Assembly: GCF_914767665.1 (NCBI RefSeq)
Contig: NC_059501.1
Location: forward strand, 74,126,798 to 74,190,797
Direction: 5' to 3'
Source of the DNA: Harmonia axyridis
Lineage: Eukaryota; Arthropoda; Insecta; Coleoptera; Coccinellidae
DNA: 64,000 nt
The translations under genes were made by a program, and so were the position numbers. Below the pieces are notes generated by a model, which had not been told where the DNA came from, did not search any database, and worked only from the letters and a program-made list of their open reading frames with translations. Positions 11,805-64,000 of this stretch are shown here, one piece after another (the first letter of the stretch is position 1; each line of letters begins with the position of its first letter).

Positions 11805-13800
11805 TTTTTAAACTAGAATTTGGATATTTTTTTCATGCGTTTTATGCAATTGAATCTGAATGCTACAAATCAAGATTGTAATTGTGGAGAAACACTTCTA
11901 AGTAGAAGTGTACAGGATTTTTTAAATCAGAATGGAACTCGATACTGAGATAATAAACCTTTGGAATCTTTTGTAGAAAAAAAAATTTAACAGTTTATAT
12001 TTTGATAGGTGTAGAGTAGAATTCAAGAATCACATAAACATTCCGTCCAACCAACACCCCTATAAAGTTGCCAAAGCCATTTTCTTAAAAATCGATGACA
12101 CCTATTCCAAAATTTGTTGCTCACCTAGTTCTTTTTCTATAGAGTTGCTCACCTAACTTAATAGTTAGAAGTGTCAAACAGAAATGATTATCGAATGCCC
12201 CAAAACAGGCGTCTATCTGTCTTAGAAAACCATCTCCTTAATTATTTAATCACAGCTTTTGTACCAACGTTTAGGAATGCAACATTAATTACCGACAAGT
12301 CAAAAAAAAATCTAACAAAAAGCATTCAGATTTTAATAGGTATACCAAAAAAAATTCAAATGATGGTAGATATTTTATTGTGATAGAATGATATATGTAG
12401 GAAATATTTTCTATAATAACACCAAGTCGTTTTTAATATAAAAACTACATATGAATATGTACATCTCAAGTAAGTATAGTCTATAATAGAATTGAAATAC
12501 ATATCTGTAGTTCAAGAATCTCTGCAATAATTTTCCATTCAGTTATTACCTATCTACGTCTATATTACAGTTAAAGCTTCAACAGCAAGATATCCACGTT
12601 TTTCAATGAAAGTGGCAGTCTATACTTGATACAACAATAATAATCGAAACATTTCAAATTATAAGGGCATACACTGAGGAACAACTATTACAATTATTAT
12701 GTATTATTACATTCACTTATTTAAATGGGCTTCAATATTCTAAGCTCTAATTCCTGCAATTAATTTTTCAAAATCATACGTTGTGTAAGCAAAATGATTT
12801 TTTGAATGAAAATTGATTTTCATCTTGAATTCAGTGATGATGGCTTTGCGCCAGTAATTTGAAAAGGACAAGTGTGAAAATGCAATTTTAGTTCGAAAAA
12901 TAGATAAAAGTTGATTTCACTGTTATAAATTCTAATATTGGACTATCTTCACTATGAAGAACTCACATTAAGCTTATATAAAGTATGATTTCTGTTTTTC
13001 ATTTCACTGAATAGATTGTGATTGATTACCCATTTCTACAATAACAGAACCATTGATGTCTACTCTAAGCACTAGTTCTTGGACGGAAGATGCATTCTGC
13101 TTTGGAAAATCATATTGAATTGTTAAAAAAAGTTAATAATTCTACATCTCCTACATTTATATTATATAAAACAGCCATAAATGAAACTGCTCTGATTGTG
13201 GTAAGGTCAATTCACTCAATAAAAACCTTATAAAACGAAAAGATCGATAACTATCAAGAATTATTATAAGCTAATAATTTGTTCTCGTCATATACCTGTA
13301 TCATAAAATCATAATTCTGAAAAGAAAAGAGTGGGAATGGGAAATCTCAAGATTGAAACACGTGTTTAAAAGGTTGCCGGTTTAGTGACTCTTCCGAAAG
13401 ATGGCGTCGTGGGCTGTGAATCTTATAGTGACTTAATTATTATTATTATTAAGTCACCATGCGTCTCTCGAAAGGACCTTTGAGAGAGGGCGCACCTTCA
13501 GAACTGGTTTATAACTCCTCTTCACCAGGTACTAAAGAAAAAATCCAACTTTTTATTTTGAGTATTTCTTCCTGATCTTCACATATTCCCCATAATATTG
13601 TAAATTTTCTGGTATCAATTTTGACTCAGCAATCATATGAGCTGCCGAATAAGCTAGTCATCAACAGTCGGAGCAATATTATGGATGAACTAAAATTCCT
13701 GCAGAACACTCGCTATTCAACTGAAACACCCATAGAACATAGAAAAAGTAGAAACCGAGATTTGGAAGTATCGAAATTTAACGTTTGGACACGTGCAATA
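11805..13800. other. Intergenic sequence, no gene recognised
   Basis: AT-rich with no domain-bearing frame. A small palindrome (GTGACTTAAT ... ATTAAGTCAC around an ATT repeat) sits at about 13427-13457. Confidence 0.4.
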
Positions 13801-15389
13801 CAGGATAATTTTTGGGATGGCCTATTGCCTATAAGACGTTTGTGGAAAACTAATAATAATTTTGAGCTGAAAATTTGCATATTGGGGTTTGAGATCTTTC
13901 TCCTTAAATATTTTCAGATCTCTACAACTTCCGGTTATACCGGAAACAGACTAGGTACTACTTCCTTATTTCAAATGGCGCACCCAGTATATTATTGCAT
14001 CATCAGATAGCTTTTTAATGACAATTTTGAAAATATACCATATCTTGGGTGAAAACTCAACGGTTCATCATGAGTTAATGGGATTCTTATGAAAGAAATG
14101 GTGCCGATGAGGACTCACATTTTTTTGAATATTTCGCCAGAAAAAGCTTTTTTTGAGATTTTTTTTTCTTTTTCGATTCTGCACAAGACTGTTTGCGGTT
14201 TGGAACAAAAATGTACAACGTGTATAAGAAGATCATGAACTAGTTCTTGATCTTCTTATAAACACATAATCTTCAGTTTTGATGAATTTGGGTTGTTCAA
14301 GCTTGGACATTCTATTTATAGCCCACTATGTGAGTGTGGTGTAGAAGAGACCATTGACCACTTGGTGAATGATTGTCCGATTTATAAATTTCATGATGGT
14401 TTCCAAGCTATCCATTCAGTTTCAGATTCTTTTTTAGAATGGGTAGTTAACTTCAAATCGATATAATGAAAACTAATATTTAGTACTCCTTTCTGCTTCT
14501 TTTTTTTTGTTTTAGGATCCAATTGGAAATTATAGAGTCGTCAACCGAAAAGAGAGGATAAAGAAAATTTTGTTTTGGTTGAAGAGGAAGTCTTTCAATA
14601 TAAATTATGTCAGCTTATTCTGTAAACGTTTACACAAACCAGTCACTACACCGATACGGGGAGACAGAGTTTTTGCTGAGGTTTTTATCTGTTCTCTTGT
14701 ATCATACGTTGAAATGTATGATGCCCCGTTACATTTCCTCTGCTAATACTGAGATTCATCGACACATATGCTTGATTGTTTGAAATTAATATTTTGTATT
14801 GCTCTTTCTCAAAAGAATATATATATATACTATTTTTGTACCTAGAATTGACTGAAATAATAAAAAAGATACGTTTGAAAATCTTGAGTTTTGATGAATT
14901 TGAGTTGTCCAAGTTCATCATCTTCTGATAAACTTACAATAGTGCGTATTTGCAGAATCGAAAATAAAAAAAAAATTTTCGAAAAAAAAACATTTTTACA
15001 TTTTTGGTCCAAATCGCAAACAGTCTTTTAATACTACGTATTTGCAGGATCGAAAAAGAAAAAAATTTTTTCGAAAAGAGCTTTTTCCGCCGAAAAATTT
15101 AAAAAAATTTGAGTCCACATCGCCACCATTTCTTTCATAAGAATCCCATTAACTCATGAACCGTTAAGTTTTCACCCAAAGTATACCTAATGATGCAATA
15201 ATATACAGGGTGCGCCATTTGAAATAAGGAAGAAGTAGTCTGTTTCAGGTATAACCGGGAGTTGTAGAGATCTGAAAACATTTCAAGGAGAAATATCATT
15301 GTCTCAAACCCCAATATGCAAATTTTCAGCTCAAAATTATTATTAGTTTTTCATAAACGTCTAATTGACCATCTCGGTGAATCACCCTG
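13801..15389. mobile_element. TA-flanked long-terminal-inverted-repeat element (1.6 kb)
   Basis: The left arm (13801 to about 14200) is the reverse complement of the right arm (about 15010-15389). Shared strings include TTTGAGCTGAAAATTTGCAT, AGATCTCTACAACT and TTAATGGGATTCTTATGAAA with their complements. The termini are CAGGATA (probably altered from CAGGGTG) and CACCCTG, each next to TA. A near-perfect 38 bp palindrome (about 14223-14260) sits at the inner end of the left arm. The interior holds a LINE relic. No transposase is visible, so it is non-autonomous or gutted. Confidence 0.8.
14283..14745 (+). mobile_element. LINE C-terminal relic nested in the long-TIR element
   Basis: It closely matches 42430-42850, including GAGTGTGGTGTAGAAGA followed by CATTGACCACTTGGTGAAT (SxCGVEETIDHLVN, a Cys/His motif after the reverse transcriptase) and a second block ending CATACGTTGAAATGTATGAT. 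A diverged 36 bp direct repeat (AGTTTTGATGAATTTG...) lies on both sides at about 14272 and 14884 and may be an old target-site duplication. Confidence 0.65.
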
Positions 15390-15781
15390 TATATTATGAA
15401 TAGCCGAAATTTATATGGGGTCATCTATAAACCAAACCGGATACCAATTTCATCATACTGTGGTGCTCTCCTTGATAACTTCCACCACTTGGAAAACAAG
15501 CCCAACAATTTCACGGAAAAATTAACCACGCTCCTCTATTTAGGTGGTGGGTGTATATGGCAAGGACCACTGAGGATCCAGGGATAAAATACCGCAATTG
15601 TCAGAGAGAGGGCGCTTCATGATAGATGGTCGAGAAGGTCTCATCAAAATACCTACCACATCATCAAAATCGTATAAGAATCGTAAAAGTGAACAACTTC
15701 TTGTAGCGGCAATTTTGGACTGGCATAGAGAAATGAATCAAAAGTTGTTAAGAAAAGTCTTAAATTCATTTTTATAATAAC

Positions 15782-18700
15782 TCCGCCTGTGGTGGGTGTT
15801 GGGTGGATTGAGTAGCCCAATAGCTGCCACTGCCGGTCCCAAGCCCGGATAAAGGAGGAGGGTTGTAGGGTGAGGCTAGCGACCTACCCTACGTAATCAA
15901 AAGAAACACTGCTCACAGAACCCAAACCGAGCCTCGGAACACGACGGATTTACTGATAACGGACCAAGCGAGAGTAAGGAACACGAGAGGTAACACGAAG
16001 ATGAGAAGGAAGAGGAAGAGGACACAACTGAGGATAGGATGCTGGAACGTAAGATCTTTTAGTGGAAGAGACCAGGAAATCATTCTAGAACTGCGAAACA
16101 AGAAAATAGACATCTGCGCAATCTCCGAGACGAAGAAGAGAGGGAAAGGAACCGAACAGTATGGCGACTACATCTTGATATACTCCGGGAGGCCAAAAGA
16201 AACTAGAGCGACGTCGGGAGTGGGAGTACTCATAGATTACAAATATCAGAACATCATCAGTGACATCGAATATCGGAGCGATCGAATACTAAAAATCAGT
16301 CTGAAACTGGAAAACCACTTCACACACATAATATCAGTTTATGCACCGGATACTGGAAGGCCAACACAGGAGGCCCTCGACTTCTATGAGCAATTGCAAT
16401 TAACAGTTGACAAGATACCCAAGCAAGACCAAATTATTATCATGGGAGATATGAACGGGAGAGTGGGTAACGAGGTAATTCCAGGAATTAAGAACGTATT
16501 CAACGAAGAAATCATAAATGACCGGGGAGAGATGCTCATCGAATTCTGCACCTACAACGAGCTAAGAATCAACAACACATACTTTCGTCACAAACCTCAA
16601 CATAAGATTACTTTCCGTGGGAGCAGGGGTGTAACTTCTACAATAGACTACATCCTTACGAATAGAGCAATTGTACCAGAACAAGTGTTAGATATTAGAT
16701 CATTAACATCGGCAAACATAGGGTCTGACCACAATTTGGTGCTAGGTGTGATATCTGGAATGAGAAGACCAACAAAAGCGGACAAACAACACGATCCAGT
16801 AACAAAGTTCAACATCGAGTCCCTAAAAACAGAGAGCATACTCGACTTATATAGGAGACGTTTGACAAACAAAATAGAGGAAACAACAATCGGTGACCAA
16901 CATACGGTGAACGAGGCGTGGAAAATACTCCTAAAGAACATAAATGAAGCAGCCGAAGAAGCGCTGGGGAAGAGAACAATCAAGGCAACCTCACATCAGC
17001 GGAGAGAGAAGCCCTGGTTCACATCGGAAGTAAAAGATCTGGCACAAGAAAAGAAGGAGGCACATCTAACCTACATAAATAACAAGACGCCGAGAAACTT
17101 TCTAAAGTATACTGAAATTAGGAACAGAGTCAATAAAAGAATTAGAGAGATAAAGAAAGAACACTGGGAGAACTTTAGTCGAGAGATGGAAAATGACCTA
17201 TATGGAACTCAAAAACGCATATGGAAGATGCTCAGAGCCGCGAAAAAAGAGGTAAATGAGACAGTGCAAATACATAACATCACCGCGGATAAATGGAAAG
17301 AGTACTTCACAAATCTGCACTCCCAGGATAATGACCAGCCACTAGAAAGGAGACAAAAACTGCGGCGAGAATATGCAATAAGCTTGGAAGAGGACAAGCG
17401 GGTTACAACAGAAGAAGTGATGGACGAGATGAAACATCTCAAAAACGGAAAAGCTCCCGGTCCAGACAACATTCCTAATGAACTGTTGAAACAAGGAGGA
17501 GTAAGATTGGCTGAACAGCTCACCAAACTATTCAATAAGATTCTAGGGAGCGCAGTAATACCAGACGAATGGAAAGAGAGCATAACAATACCTTTATTCA
17601 AAAAGGGAAAAACATCAGATCCAGCAAACTACAGAGGAATATCATTGTTGAACACCTCCATGAAACTGTTCACTCGTATACTGGGACAACACATATTGCA
17701 ACACACCAAGCTATGTGAAGAACAACAGGGCTTCCGCAAAAATCGTTCCACGGTCGACGCTGTATTCGTTGTTAGACAAGTAATAGAGAAATCCATTGAA
17801 TATGACAAACATGCGTACTTGTGCTTCATAGACTTGAGTAAGGCATTCGACAGAATACAACTGACGGATGTTGTGGAAGAACTGAAGCACAGAGGAATAC
17901 ATCCAAACATTGTAGAGACGATAAAACAACTAAACACAGGCAACACTACCACAGTCAAGACAAGAGCAACCACAACCGATAAAGTAAAGATCAACCTAGG
18001 AGTGAGACAGGGAGATAGTCTTAGTCCACTGTTATTTAATCTGATAATGGACAGGATAATACACAAAGTACGAAGGGTGAACCAAGGATACAGAATGGGG
18101 AACGAACTATTGAAGATCTTGTGTTATGCAGATGACGCAGTACTATTTGCAGATAGTGAAGACGGGCTGCAATGGTTAATACAGGCATTTTACAGGGAGG
18201 CTCTAGAACTCAATATGGTAATATCAATCCCTAAAACTAAGAGCATGGTGATCGCCAGGGAACCCCGCCGATGTAAGCTGGAGATAAATAACAAAATCAT
18301 CGAACAAGTATTCTCCTTTAACTATCTGGGCGTAACGATATCGCCATATGGAAGCTTAAAAGATAGTGTAAGACATCAGATGAATAAGGCAGCCAGAATA
18401 TCGGGGGCCCTAAGGAATATCATCTGGAAGAACAATTGCATGACAACAACCAGTAAAGTGAGAATTTACAAAGCATGTGTCAGACCCATAATGACATACG
18501 CGGCGGAAACAAGAGCAGAAACAGCTGAAACTAAAAGAATGGCACGAACAAACGAGATGCGAGTTTTGAGGGCAATCACAGGAAACACATTGAGAGACCA
18601 GAGAAGAAGCGACGAGATCAGAAAAGAATGCCAGACGGAGGACGTAGTTAGATGGACCCGCGCGAGAAGAAGGTTCTGGAATGAACATGTCTCACGTATG

Positions 18701-18880
18701 TCAAGCGACAGAATAGCGAAAATCGCGAGAAACGGAAGACCAGCATCCAAAAGACCTGTAGGGAGACCCCCAAAAAGGTGGAAGGACAGCTGGACCTCAA
18801 TATCTCAAGAACGAGAGGAGGAAAATGGGTGAAACAAGCTAGCAAGCTTTCGTAAAGTAGAAGAAGAAGAAGAAGAATAA
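15782..18880 (+). mobile_element. RTE-clade non-LTR retrotransposon, apparently full length
   Basis: A GC-richer 5' leader (CCGCCTGTGGTGGGTGTTGG from about 15783) precedes a single long ORF and a short 3' UTR ending in an (AGA)n-type tail at about 18857-18880. A single ORF, an apurinic-type endonuclease followed directly by reverse transcriptase, and a simple-repeat tail are all typical of RTE. Base composition differs clearly from the surrounding AT-rich DNA. It lies between the convergent 3' ends of NADK2 and Dgk. Confidence 0.85.
16001..18832 (+). CDS. RTE retrotransposon endonuclease-reverse transcriptase (intact, 943 aa)
   Basis: Nicks target DNA and reverse-transcribes the element RNA. 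N-terminal endonuclease/exonuclease/phosphatase domain: CWNVRS (N16), SETKKRG (E43), IIMGDMNGRVG (about 147-156) and GSDHNLV (D243, H244). Reverse transcriptase: KNGKAPGPDNIPNELLK, LFKKGKTSDPANYRGISLL, FIDLSKAFDRI (D611), LGVRQGDSLSPLLFNLIMD and CYADDAVLFAD (catalytic YADD at about 709-712). The C-terminus has CVRPIMTYAAETRAET and the basic RPVGRPPKRWKD tail common in this clade. No frameshift or internal stop, and all key residues are present, so it could be a young and possibly active copy. The first ATG after the leader was taken as the start. Confidence 0.93.
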   Translation: MRRKRKRTQLRIGCWNVRSFSGRDQEIILELRNKKIDICAISETKKRGKGTEQYGDYILIYSGRPKETRATSGVGVLIDYKYQNIISDIEYRSDRILKISLKLENHFTHIISVYAPDTGRPTQEALDFYEQLQLTVDKIPKQDQIIIMGDMNGRVGNEVIPGIKNVFNEEIINDRGEMLIEFCTYNELRINNTYFRHKPQHKITFRGSRGVTSTIDYILTNRAIVPEQVLDIRSLTSANIGSDHNLVLGVISGMRRPTKADKQHDPVTKFNIESLKTESILDLYRRRLTNKIEETTIGDQHTVNEAWKILLKNINEAAEEALGKRTIKATSHQRREKPWFTSEVKDLAQEKKEAHLTYINNKTPRNFLKYTEIRNRVNKRIREIKKEHWENFSREMENDLYGTQKRIWKMLRAAKKEVNETVQIHNITADKWKEYFTNLHSQDNDQPLERRQKLRREYAISLEEDKRVTTEEVMDEMKHLKNGKAPGPDNIPNELLKQGGVRLAEQLTKLFNKILGSAVIPDEWKESITIPLFKKGKTSDPANYRGISLLNTSMKLFTRILGQHILQHTKLCEEQQGFRKNRSTVDAVFVVRQVIEKSIEYDKHAYLCFIDLSKAFDRIQLTDVVEELKHRGIHPNIVETIKQLNTGNTTTVKTRATTTDKVKINLGVRQGDSLSPLLFNLIMDRIIHKVRRVNQGYRMGNELLKILCYADDAVLFADSEDGLQWLIQAFYREALELNMVISIPKTKSMVIAREPRRCKLEINNKIIEQVFSFNYLGVTISPYGSLKDSVRHQMNKAARISGALRNIIWKNNCMTTTSKVRIYKACVRPIMTYAAETRAETAETKRMARTNEMRVLRAITGNTLRDQRRSDEIRKECQTEDVVRWTRARRRFWNEHVSRMSSDRIAKIARNGRPASKRPVGRPPKRWKDSWTSISQEREEENG

Positions 18881-20266
18881 TTTCTATATCAGAGAACATC
18901 AAACCGAAAGTTATAACAAAGCTTCCTCCTACCTTTGGTAGACATTTAAGCAATATGGTATATAAGCTTTACATGTAGGCATAATTTACAAGTAGGCTCG
19001 AAGGCTTACCTATACATTGATCCAAATAAATGAATATAGATTGAACTTCTGTTCAGAAACAAAGGTTTTTTTCAATGGTCATGATAGCAAGTTTCATTTT
19101 CAACTTCAAAGGATATGGTCACTATTTATATTAAGGCTGTTTACTTGCTTTGAGTTTTCGAAACTGGTAATTTATCTGCATGAATTTCAATAAAGGTTTC
19201 TAAAAGGAAATACTTCTCCGAAATTCATCCAAGTATGAGGGAAACATAGATATTATGACAATTGTTAGGAAGCGTATGCTATTTGGATTACGCAAATAAC
19301 ATACATTCAAAAATTCCCTGATAAGTAGAGAGAGAAGATACTTTAGTAAAAATGTTAACATTCATGGCGACAGTTTCTTAAATTTATATAATGTGTAGAT
19401 CCTACCTATATTTATCTACATAGCTCTTACTCTATTCAATAGTAAAAACTATAAATTTTATATAGGAATTACGGATTTTGGTGTAACACTTGATCCTCTA
19501 CTGGGTTTTCTCATATTTGATCAAATAGCAAATAGGTACTTTGGGCGGGATTAGTTAAGCATATTATGGTCCCTATCACATACTAGAACAATAATTAAGA
19601 TGTAAGGTATTACTCTTAAAGTGTTCTTAAAGATTTTATTGTATGCCGTCTAGCATTATTAAGATAATATAAATTCGAAACAACTATATGCAACACACAT
19701 TTTATGAATATCGTAGATTAGGTTTATTTTCAAACTCACGAATATTACCCATTTGGAGAACAGTTCTGTGAAAAATTTCTACTTACTTCTATATGATATA
19801 TTGTGGATGTTGAGGATGTTTCTATGAAGTCAAACCCTTCAAAAAACATGTGAATACAAAAATACCGTATCCATTTAAAACATTGAAATAAACATTAATT
19901 TTAAATCTGTTTTTTTTTGTCCTTATTCAGAGGCTTTTCTTTATTCTATATAAAGCTATATTTAAATTTCCTTGTTTCACTCGTATTCTTTCCCACTGGA
20001 AAATCGTTGTTCAGAAACATTAAATTTGTACATAGATACGAACATTTTAAAACAAGAAATATTCGTGAGTTTGCGAAAAAGTATAGGTAACAACATTTTT
20101 TTTATGATACTTGGAAGATATCGCATCAAATTCGGCCATTTGAATATAATATATGTTAATTTATAATACTGCAAAAACGAGTTTGTGAATCGTTATTGTC
20201 GCTTACAAAACTAATTTATCGACAGACTAGAAAATGAGGAAATGCTTGGGATGGATCTTTCTTCAT
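18881..20266. other. Intergenic region and Dgk 3' UTR
   Basis: No coding frame recognised. The part just below 20267 should be Dgk 3' UTR. Confidence 0.4.
19940..19945 (-). terminator. Dgk: Possible Dgk polyadenylation signal
   Basis: AATAAA on the - strand about 320 bases past the Dgk stop. Motif and position only. Confidence 0.3.
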
Positions 20267-60764
<40,498 letters not shown>

Positions 60765-61440
60765 CTGCAACAAAAGAAGAAAATGATTCGATTTGCTGAA
60801 CCATAACGTGTGTCTTGTTGGAAAGGAGAAAACGGAAAGAATCGACTGATCTTTCGGATATTATTTTACAATAGGTATGTATGAGGGAATAAGGTAGGAA
60901 AGAAGGATCTTCTGCTAGCTTGTTCAACCAGATATAAAGGGTGAGTCTTCGACTTCTACATATATTTTAACAGTAGATTATTGTCGAACCCTTTTTGCTT
61001 GCATTTTTTTTCGCTTCAGTCTAGATGAGATGGTGTAGCCGTTGTGAATTCTCATAATGGCTATGCCACCCCTAGAAACCTGCAGGGTGAAGTTTTTATG
61101 AGTATATATGAGTTACTATTCAAAAACAAAACAGCGTGAACTCACTTATTCTATTCCATTTGGCGAACGCCAATTTGTGACGTGTCGACTTTGAGTAAGC
61201 CGGGTCATAAGTCTGAAAATTCGACTCGCGACCGCACTCAGTGAAGATGGAAGTGAGTTCTTTTGAAATTAGGTGGTAACTAATAATGGACGCCAGGTAG
61301 AGATGTGCCTGTCTTAAGAACAAATTGCGTACTCCTCTATCAGAGTATCAATAAAACTAATGACTCAATGTCAAACATTCATTTAAAATTACAATTTGCA
61401 GTGGTTGGTATATAAAACAATGAAAAAGAATTCTCTCAGT
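60765..61440. other. Sequence 5' of the first visible Dgk exon
   Basis: No upstream Dgk exon encoding the recoverin-homology region could be found between here and 64000. The missing exon(s) must end in phase 1. Confidence 0.4.
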
Positions 61441-61450
61441 TACCAAGGAA

Positions 61451-61565
61451 CAGAAGGGCTTCCCAAAAACTTCACCTAACACTGGACATATGCCAGAAGG
61501 GCTTTCTATAAACTATACCTAACACCAAATACCAGTAGGGCTTCTTACAAACTATAATAACTAAC
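61451..61565. repeat. Three imperfect tandem repeats (~40 bp)
   Basis: CAGAAGGGCTTCCCAAAAAC, CAGAAGGGCTTTCTATAAAC and CAGTAGGGCTTCTTACAAAC start at 61451, 61494 and 61533, the first two continuing to CCTAACAC. Confidence 0.8.
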
Positions 61566-61739
61566 CTAATCCTAAAAACAGAAGATTTATATCAGCTTAG
61601 GCTAAACCTTAAACTTAAGTACCGAAACTTAGCATAAACGGAGTTCAACAAACTCCAGCTATACCAGATATTTACTACAGATATTTGCATTTAATAGGTA
61701 TTCTAGACACCTACTCATGATTTCTTCGATAATTCATGA

Positions 61740-62530
61740 TAATAATAAAAAAATAAAAGAAATGATTTGTATTTCAAGTATTTTATTCAAAAATTTGGAA
61801 ACATAACATAGGTTCTCGAAAATGTTGAAAGCGAAGGATGCAAAAGTAATAACAACCACTCAGTTAAAAATGAAAACAAAGGAAACATAACCTACACGAA
61901 GGATGTCCTCAGTCTGAGAATCGTGCAATCAGCTGAGTATAAACAAAAAATAAAACAGTAAAAAGGAATGAAAAAATATGGAACAATGTATGAACTGATT
62001 GTGTCAACAAATAAAACCATAAATTATAGTCATAAAAAAGATAAAATAAAAATATGGAGAGTAATGGAAACAAGAAACATAAAACAGTGTATGCTACAAA
62101 ACTAATTACAGTCTCTTGAACAGGGGGATGTAGTTTTTGTTCAAATTTAAGTTTGTGTGTATGTTTAAACAATTATCGTTCATCGATATTTCATCCTCAA
62201 TATGAATATTCTCCAAGAAGTCTAATTTCGTGTAATTCTTCGTGTTTGCCTGCAGCAAAATTTTTGCATTCTCATTCGTTGAATGAAATGTGGTGTCCAA
62301 AGGCAGATATGTCCGGGTATCTCAGGTGTTCCTGTATTCTTGTCTTAAGTGGTCTACAAGTTCTACCAATGTATGTGGCGGTGCAATAATCACACTTAAA
62401 TTTGTAGACGCCACTTTTTTCGAGGGTGTTCGTTCTGTCCTTAGCGTTATTTAAGGATCTTCCCAAAGTCTTAAATGGCCTCGTGGAAATCTCAACATCC
62501 GGGCAGTCTCGCTTCAAAATCTCGACTGAT
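61740..62530 (-). mobile_element. Penelope-like element 3' part: GIY-YIG endonuclease
   Basis: The - strand (62517-62106) reads SGVYKFKCDYCTATYIGRTC, RPLKTRIQEHLRYPDI and HHISFNE, then, in another frame, NENAKILLQANTKNYTKLDF and IPLFKRL with a stop. The GVY...YIG...R...H pattern is the GIY-YIG endonuclease of Penelope-like retroelements. A 4 bp gain at about 62275-62285 breaks the frame. The reverse transcriptase is absent; the lower boundary (3' UTR) is approximate. Confidence 0.8.
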
Positions 62531-63627
62531 CCACACCAGATTTTATTGATTATGAAAGGCAGGGAAATAATTCATGATGATGACAATTAATGAACTGTTT
62601 TATTGTAGCTTGGAAGCCAAATAAATGATTTATTCAGTGGTTACCGAGGTGGTTACTAATTGGTTGATCACGTTTGAAAATACGAATGAGTGGAATTAGT
62701 ATGTTCTCTCTAAGTGCTAATAGCTATTTATTATCATTCAATTATTGATGTATTTTCGAACTCTGTTATATGTAAATGCAAATATTCTATTCGATATATT
62801 CTGACGTTATGACGTCATTGATTGCAAATCCGAGATGCCAACTTTGCTGAATTCAGCTCAACGACGCACGCAAAACCGGGCAATTTCTAAGATTTGTACT
62901 GTCAACCCTTTGGTATGTTGCCAATGTACTTATTTCATTTAATTCGTAATATGAATTGTTTTTGATTGTTTTCGATTTGGTTTTGAAGTTTATCAGCATT
63001 AATATAAAGTTTTATTTCATATTGATTCATCATAATTAATTTTCCAGTACACATTTAAATGTTTCCAAATTAAATCTCGAAATTTGTTTAGTACGCATTA
63101 GGATGTTTTTGACAGTCTGGCAAACTCATTTTCCTACAATTGCTGAAGTCATGCCATTGCTTAAATAAATGAACTATATTCTACCATGGAAATAATTGGT
63201 TTCACAGATTTCCATATGGAGTTGCCAGTTATAATTTGTAATTATTTTGTGAAATTAATTCATCTCCGTCTTGTTATGAATATTTGAACGAATTTAAAGT
63301 TGAAATTTAATTATTCAACTATTTGAAAATGCGGTCTCTTTTTGTTATGATTGCATTATGTACGTTCTCATTTTCTGTATTTGAAATGTTATAATCCAAG
63401 ATGAAACAAACTTTTCTCTTGTAGTACATCTCACAACCTGAACAAATCGCTCATTTCATCACGATGAAAGTAAGTATTTTATGGTTCAGATGTCCGACAG
63501 GCCGCAAACATTAACTTTCAATCCTAATAAAGCTTCCGTAAATATGGTCTTTCGAAATTTTGTACGGATTATCGAATGCAATTTTGTACAAACTTTCATA
63601 CATCTAAATGTACCATAAGAAGTCAAA

Positions 63628-63684
63628 ACTTCATGCTGAATTTCATGTTCATCATAACTTCATGCTGAATTTCATGTTCATCAT
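63628..63684. repeat. 29 bp tandem duplication
   Basis: ACTTCATGCTGAATTTCATG plus TTCATCATA occurs twice in a row, identical except at the very end. Confidence 0.92.
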
Positions 63685-63737
63685 GTATCCAAAGCCAGAA
63701 CAAATTCAAGAATCGAGATGAAATTTTGTAGGCAGTT

Positions 63738-64000
63738 TTTTTTTATTTATTCGTTTATTTATGTGTCGTACAAATGTGATCATAATAAAAAATGATCTTT
63801 AATACCACATCAAGGCCAGACAACCTAAGCGCTTGTGTGGCTTGTTTTGCACCTATCCTACCCTTCGACCTGATTTCTAAATCTTCTCAAACATCAATAT
63901 TCAACCTAACTGAAAAATAAAAGTGCTGAACGTGCACAATTTTGTATTAATCGTATCGTCCGAACCATAGAAAGTCCAGGATAAATTTTCAACTAATCAC
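63738..64000 (-). mobile_element. Probable retroelement 3' end
   Basis: On the - strand the sequence ends in AATAAACGAATAAATAAAAA-type tail, similar to the LINE tail at 56485-56502. The rest lies beyond the window. Confidence 0.35.

Noticed and set aside
16648..18953. Several - strand frames of 70-145 codons opposite the RTE ORF
   Set aside because: Shadows of the long + strand ORF, with no motifs of their own.
63426..63471. Possible micro-exon: TAG acceptor, ATGAAA, then GTAAGT
   Set aside because: Splice-like ends on the + strand only, with no conserved peptide and no partner exons; chance is likely.

Overview
This is a nuclear window from an animal, almost certainly an insect. It is AT-rich, carries two intron-split protein genes with GT-AG junctions and several 56-66 bp mini-introns, and is crowded with decayed mariner, Tc1, hAT, RTE, Jockey/R1-like and Penelope-like elements. 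I lean towards a beetle, but nothing here proves the order. There are no bacterial-type operons, CRISPR arrays or rRNA genes.

Two host genes are firmly readable. (1) NADK2, mitochondrial NAD+ kinase, is complete on the + strand (9672-11593): six coding exons, 400 residues. (2) A type I diacylglycerol kinase (Dgk: EF-hands, two C1 domains, split catalytic domain) lies on the - strand from 60764 down to a stop at 20267. Ten coding exons in continuous phase give 629 residues. The N-terminal recoverin-homology part and the promoter are not visible and probably lie beyond the right edge. The two genes converge, with about 8.7 kb between their stop codons. That gap holds a long-inverted-repeat element and an RTE-clade LINE with an intact 943-codon ORF.

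Layout: 1-9.6 kb, intergenic with a rosa-like mariner, a retroelement ORF1 fragment, a 1.15 kb inverted repeat and a hAT remnant; 9.7-11.8 kb, NADK2; 13.8-18.9 kb, long-TIR element and RTE; 20.3-60.8 kb, Dgk, whose introns (one 10.6 kb, one 14.3 kb) contain nearly all the remaining repeats; 60.8-64 kb, sequence 5' of the first visible Dgk exon, with a Penelope-like GIY-YIG fragment.

Most notable: two sequences that fit the hammerhead ribozyme core (26808-26851 on the - strand, beside a Penelope-like inverted repeat; 37844-37915 on the + strand, inside a hAT remnant); a 922 bp mariner derivative that makes up almost all of a Dgk intron that would otherwise be about 66 bp; a family of TA-flanked long-inverted-repeat elements ending CAGGGTG/CACCCTG; a tandem array of ~0.6-0.7 kb units whose cores carry inverted termini; and a hAT-type MITE whose empty site survives in a neighbouring duplicate. 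All calls come from reading the sequence and recalled family motifs; no database search was run.
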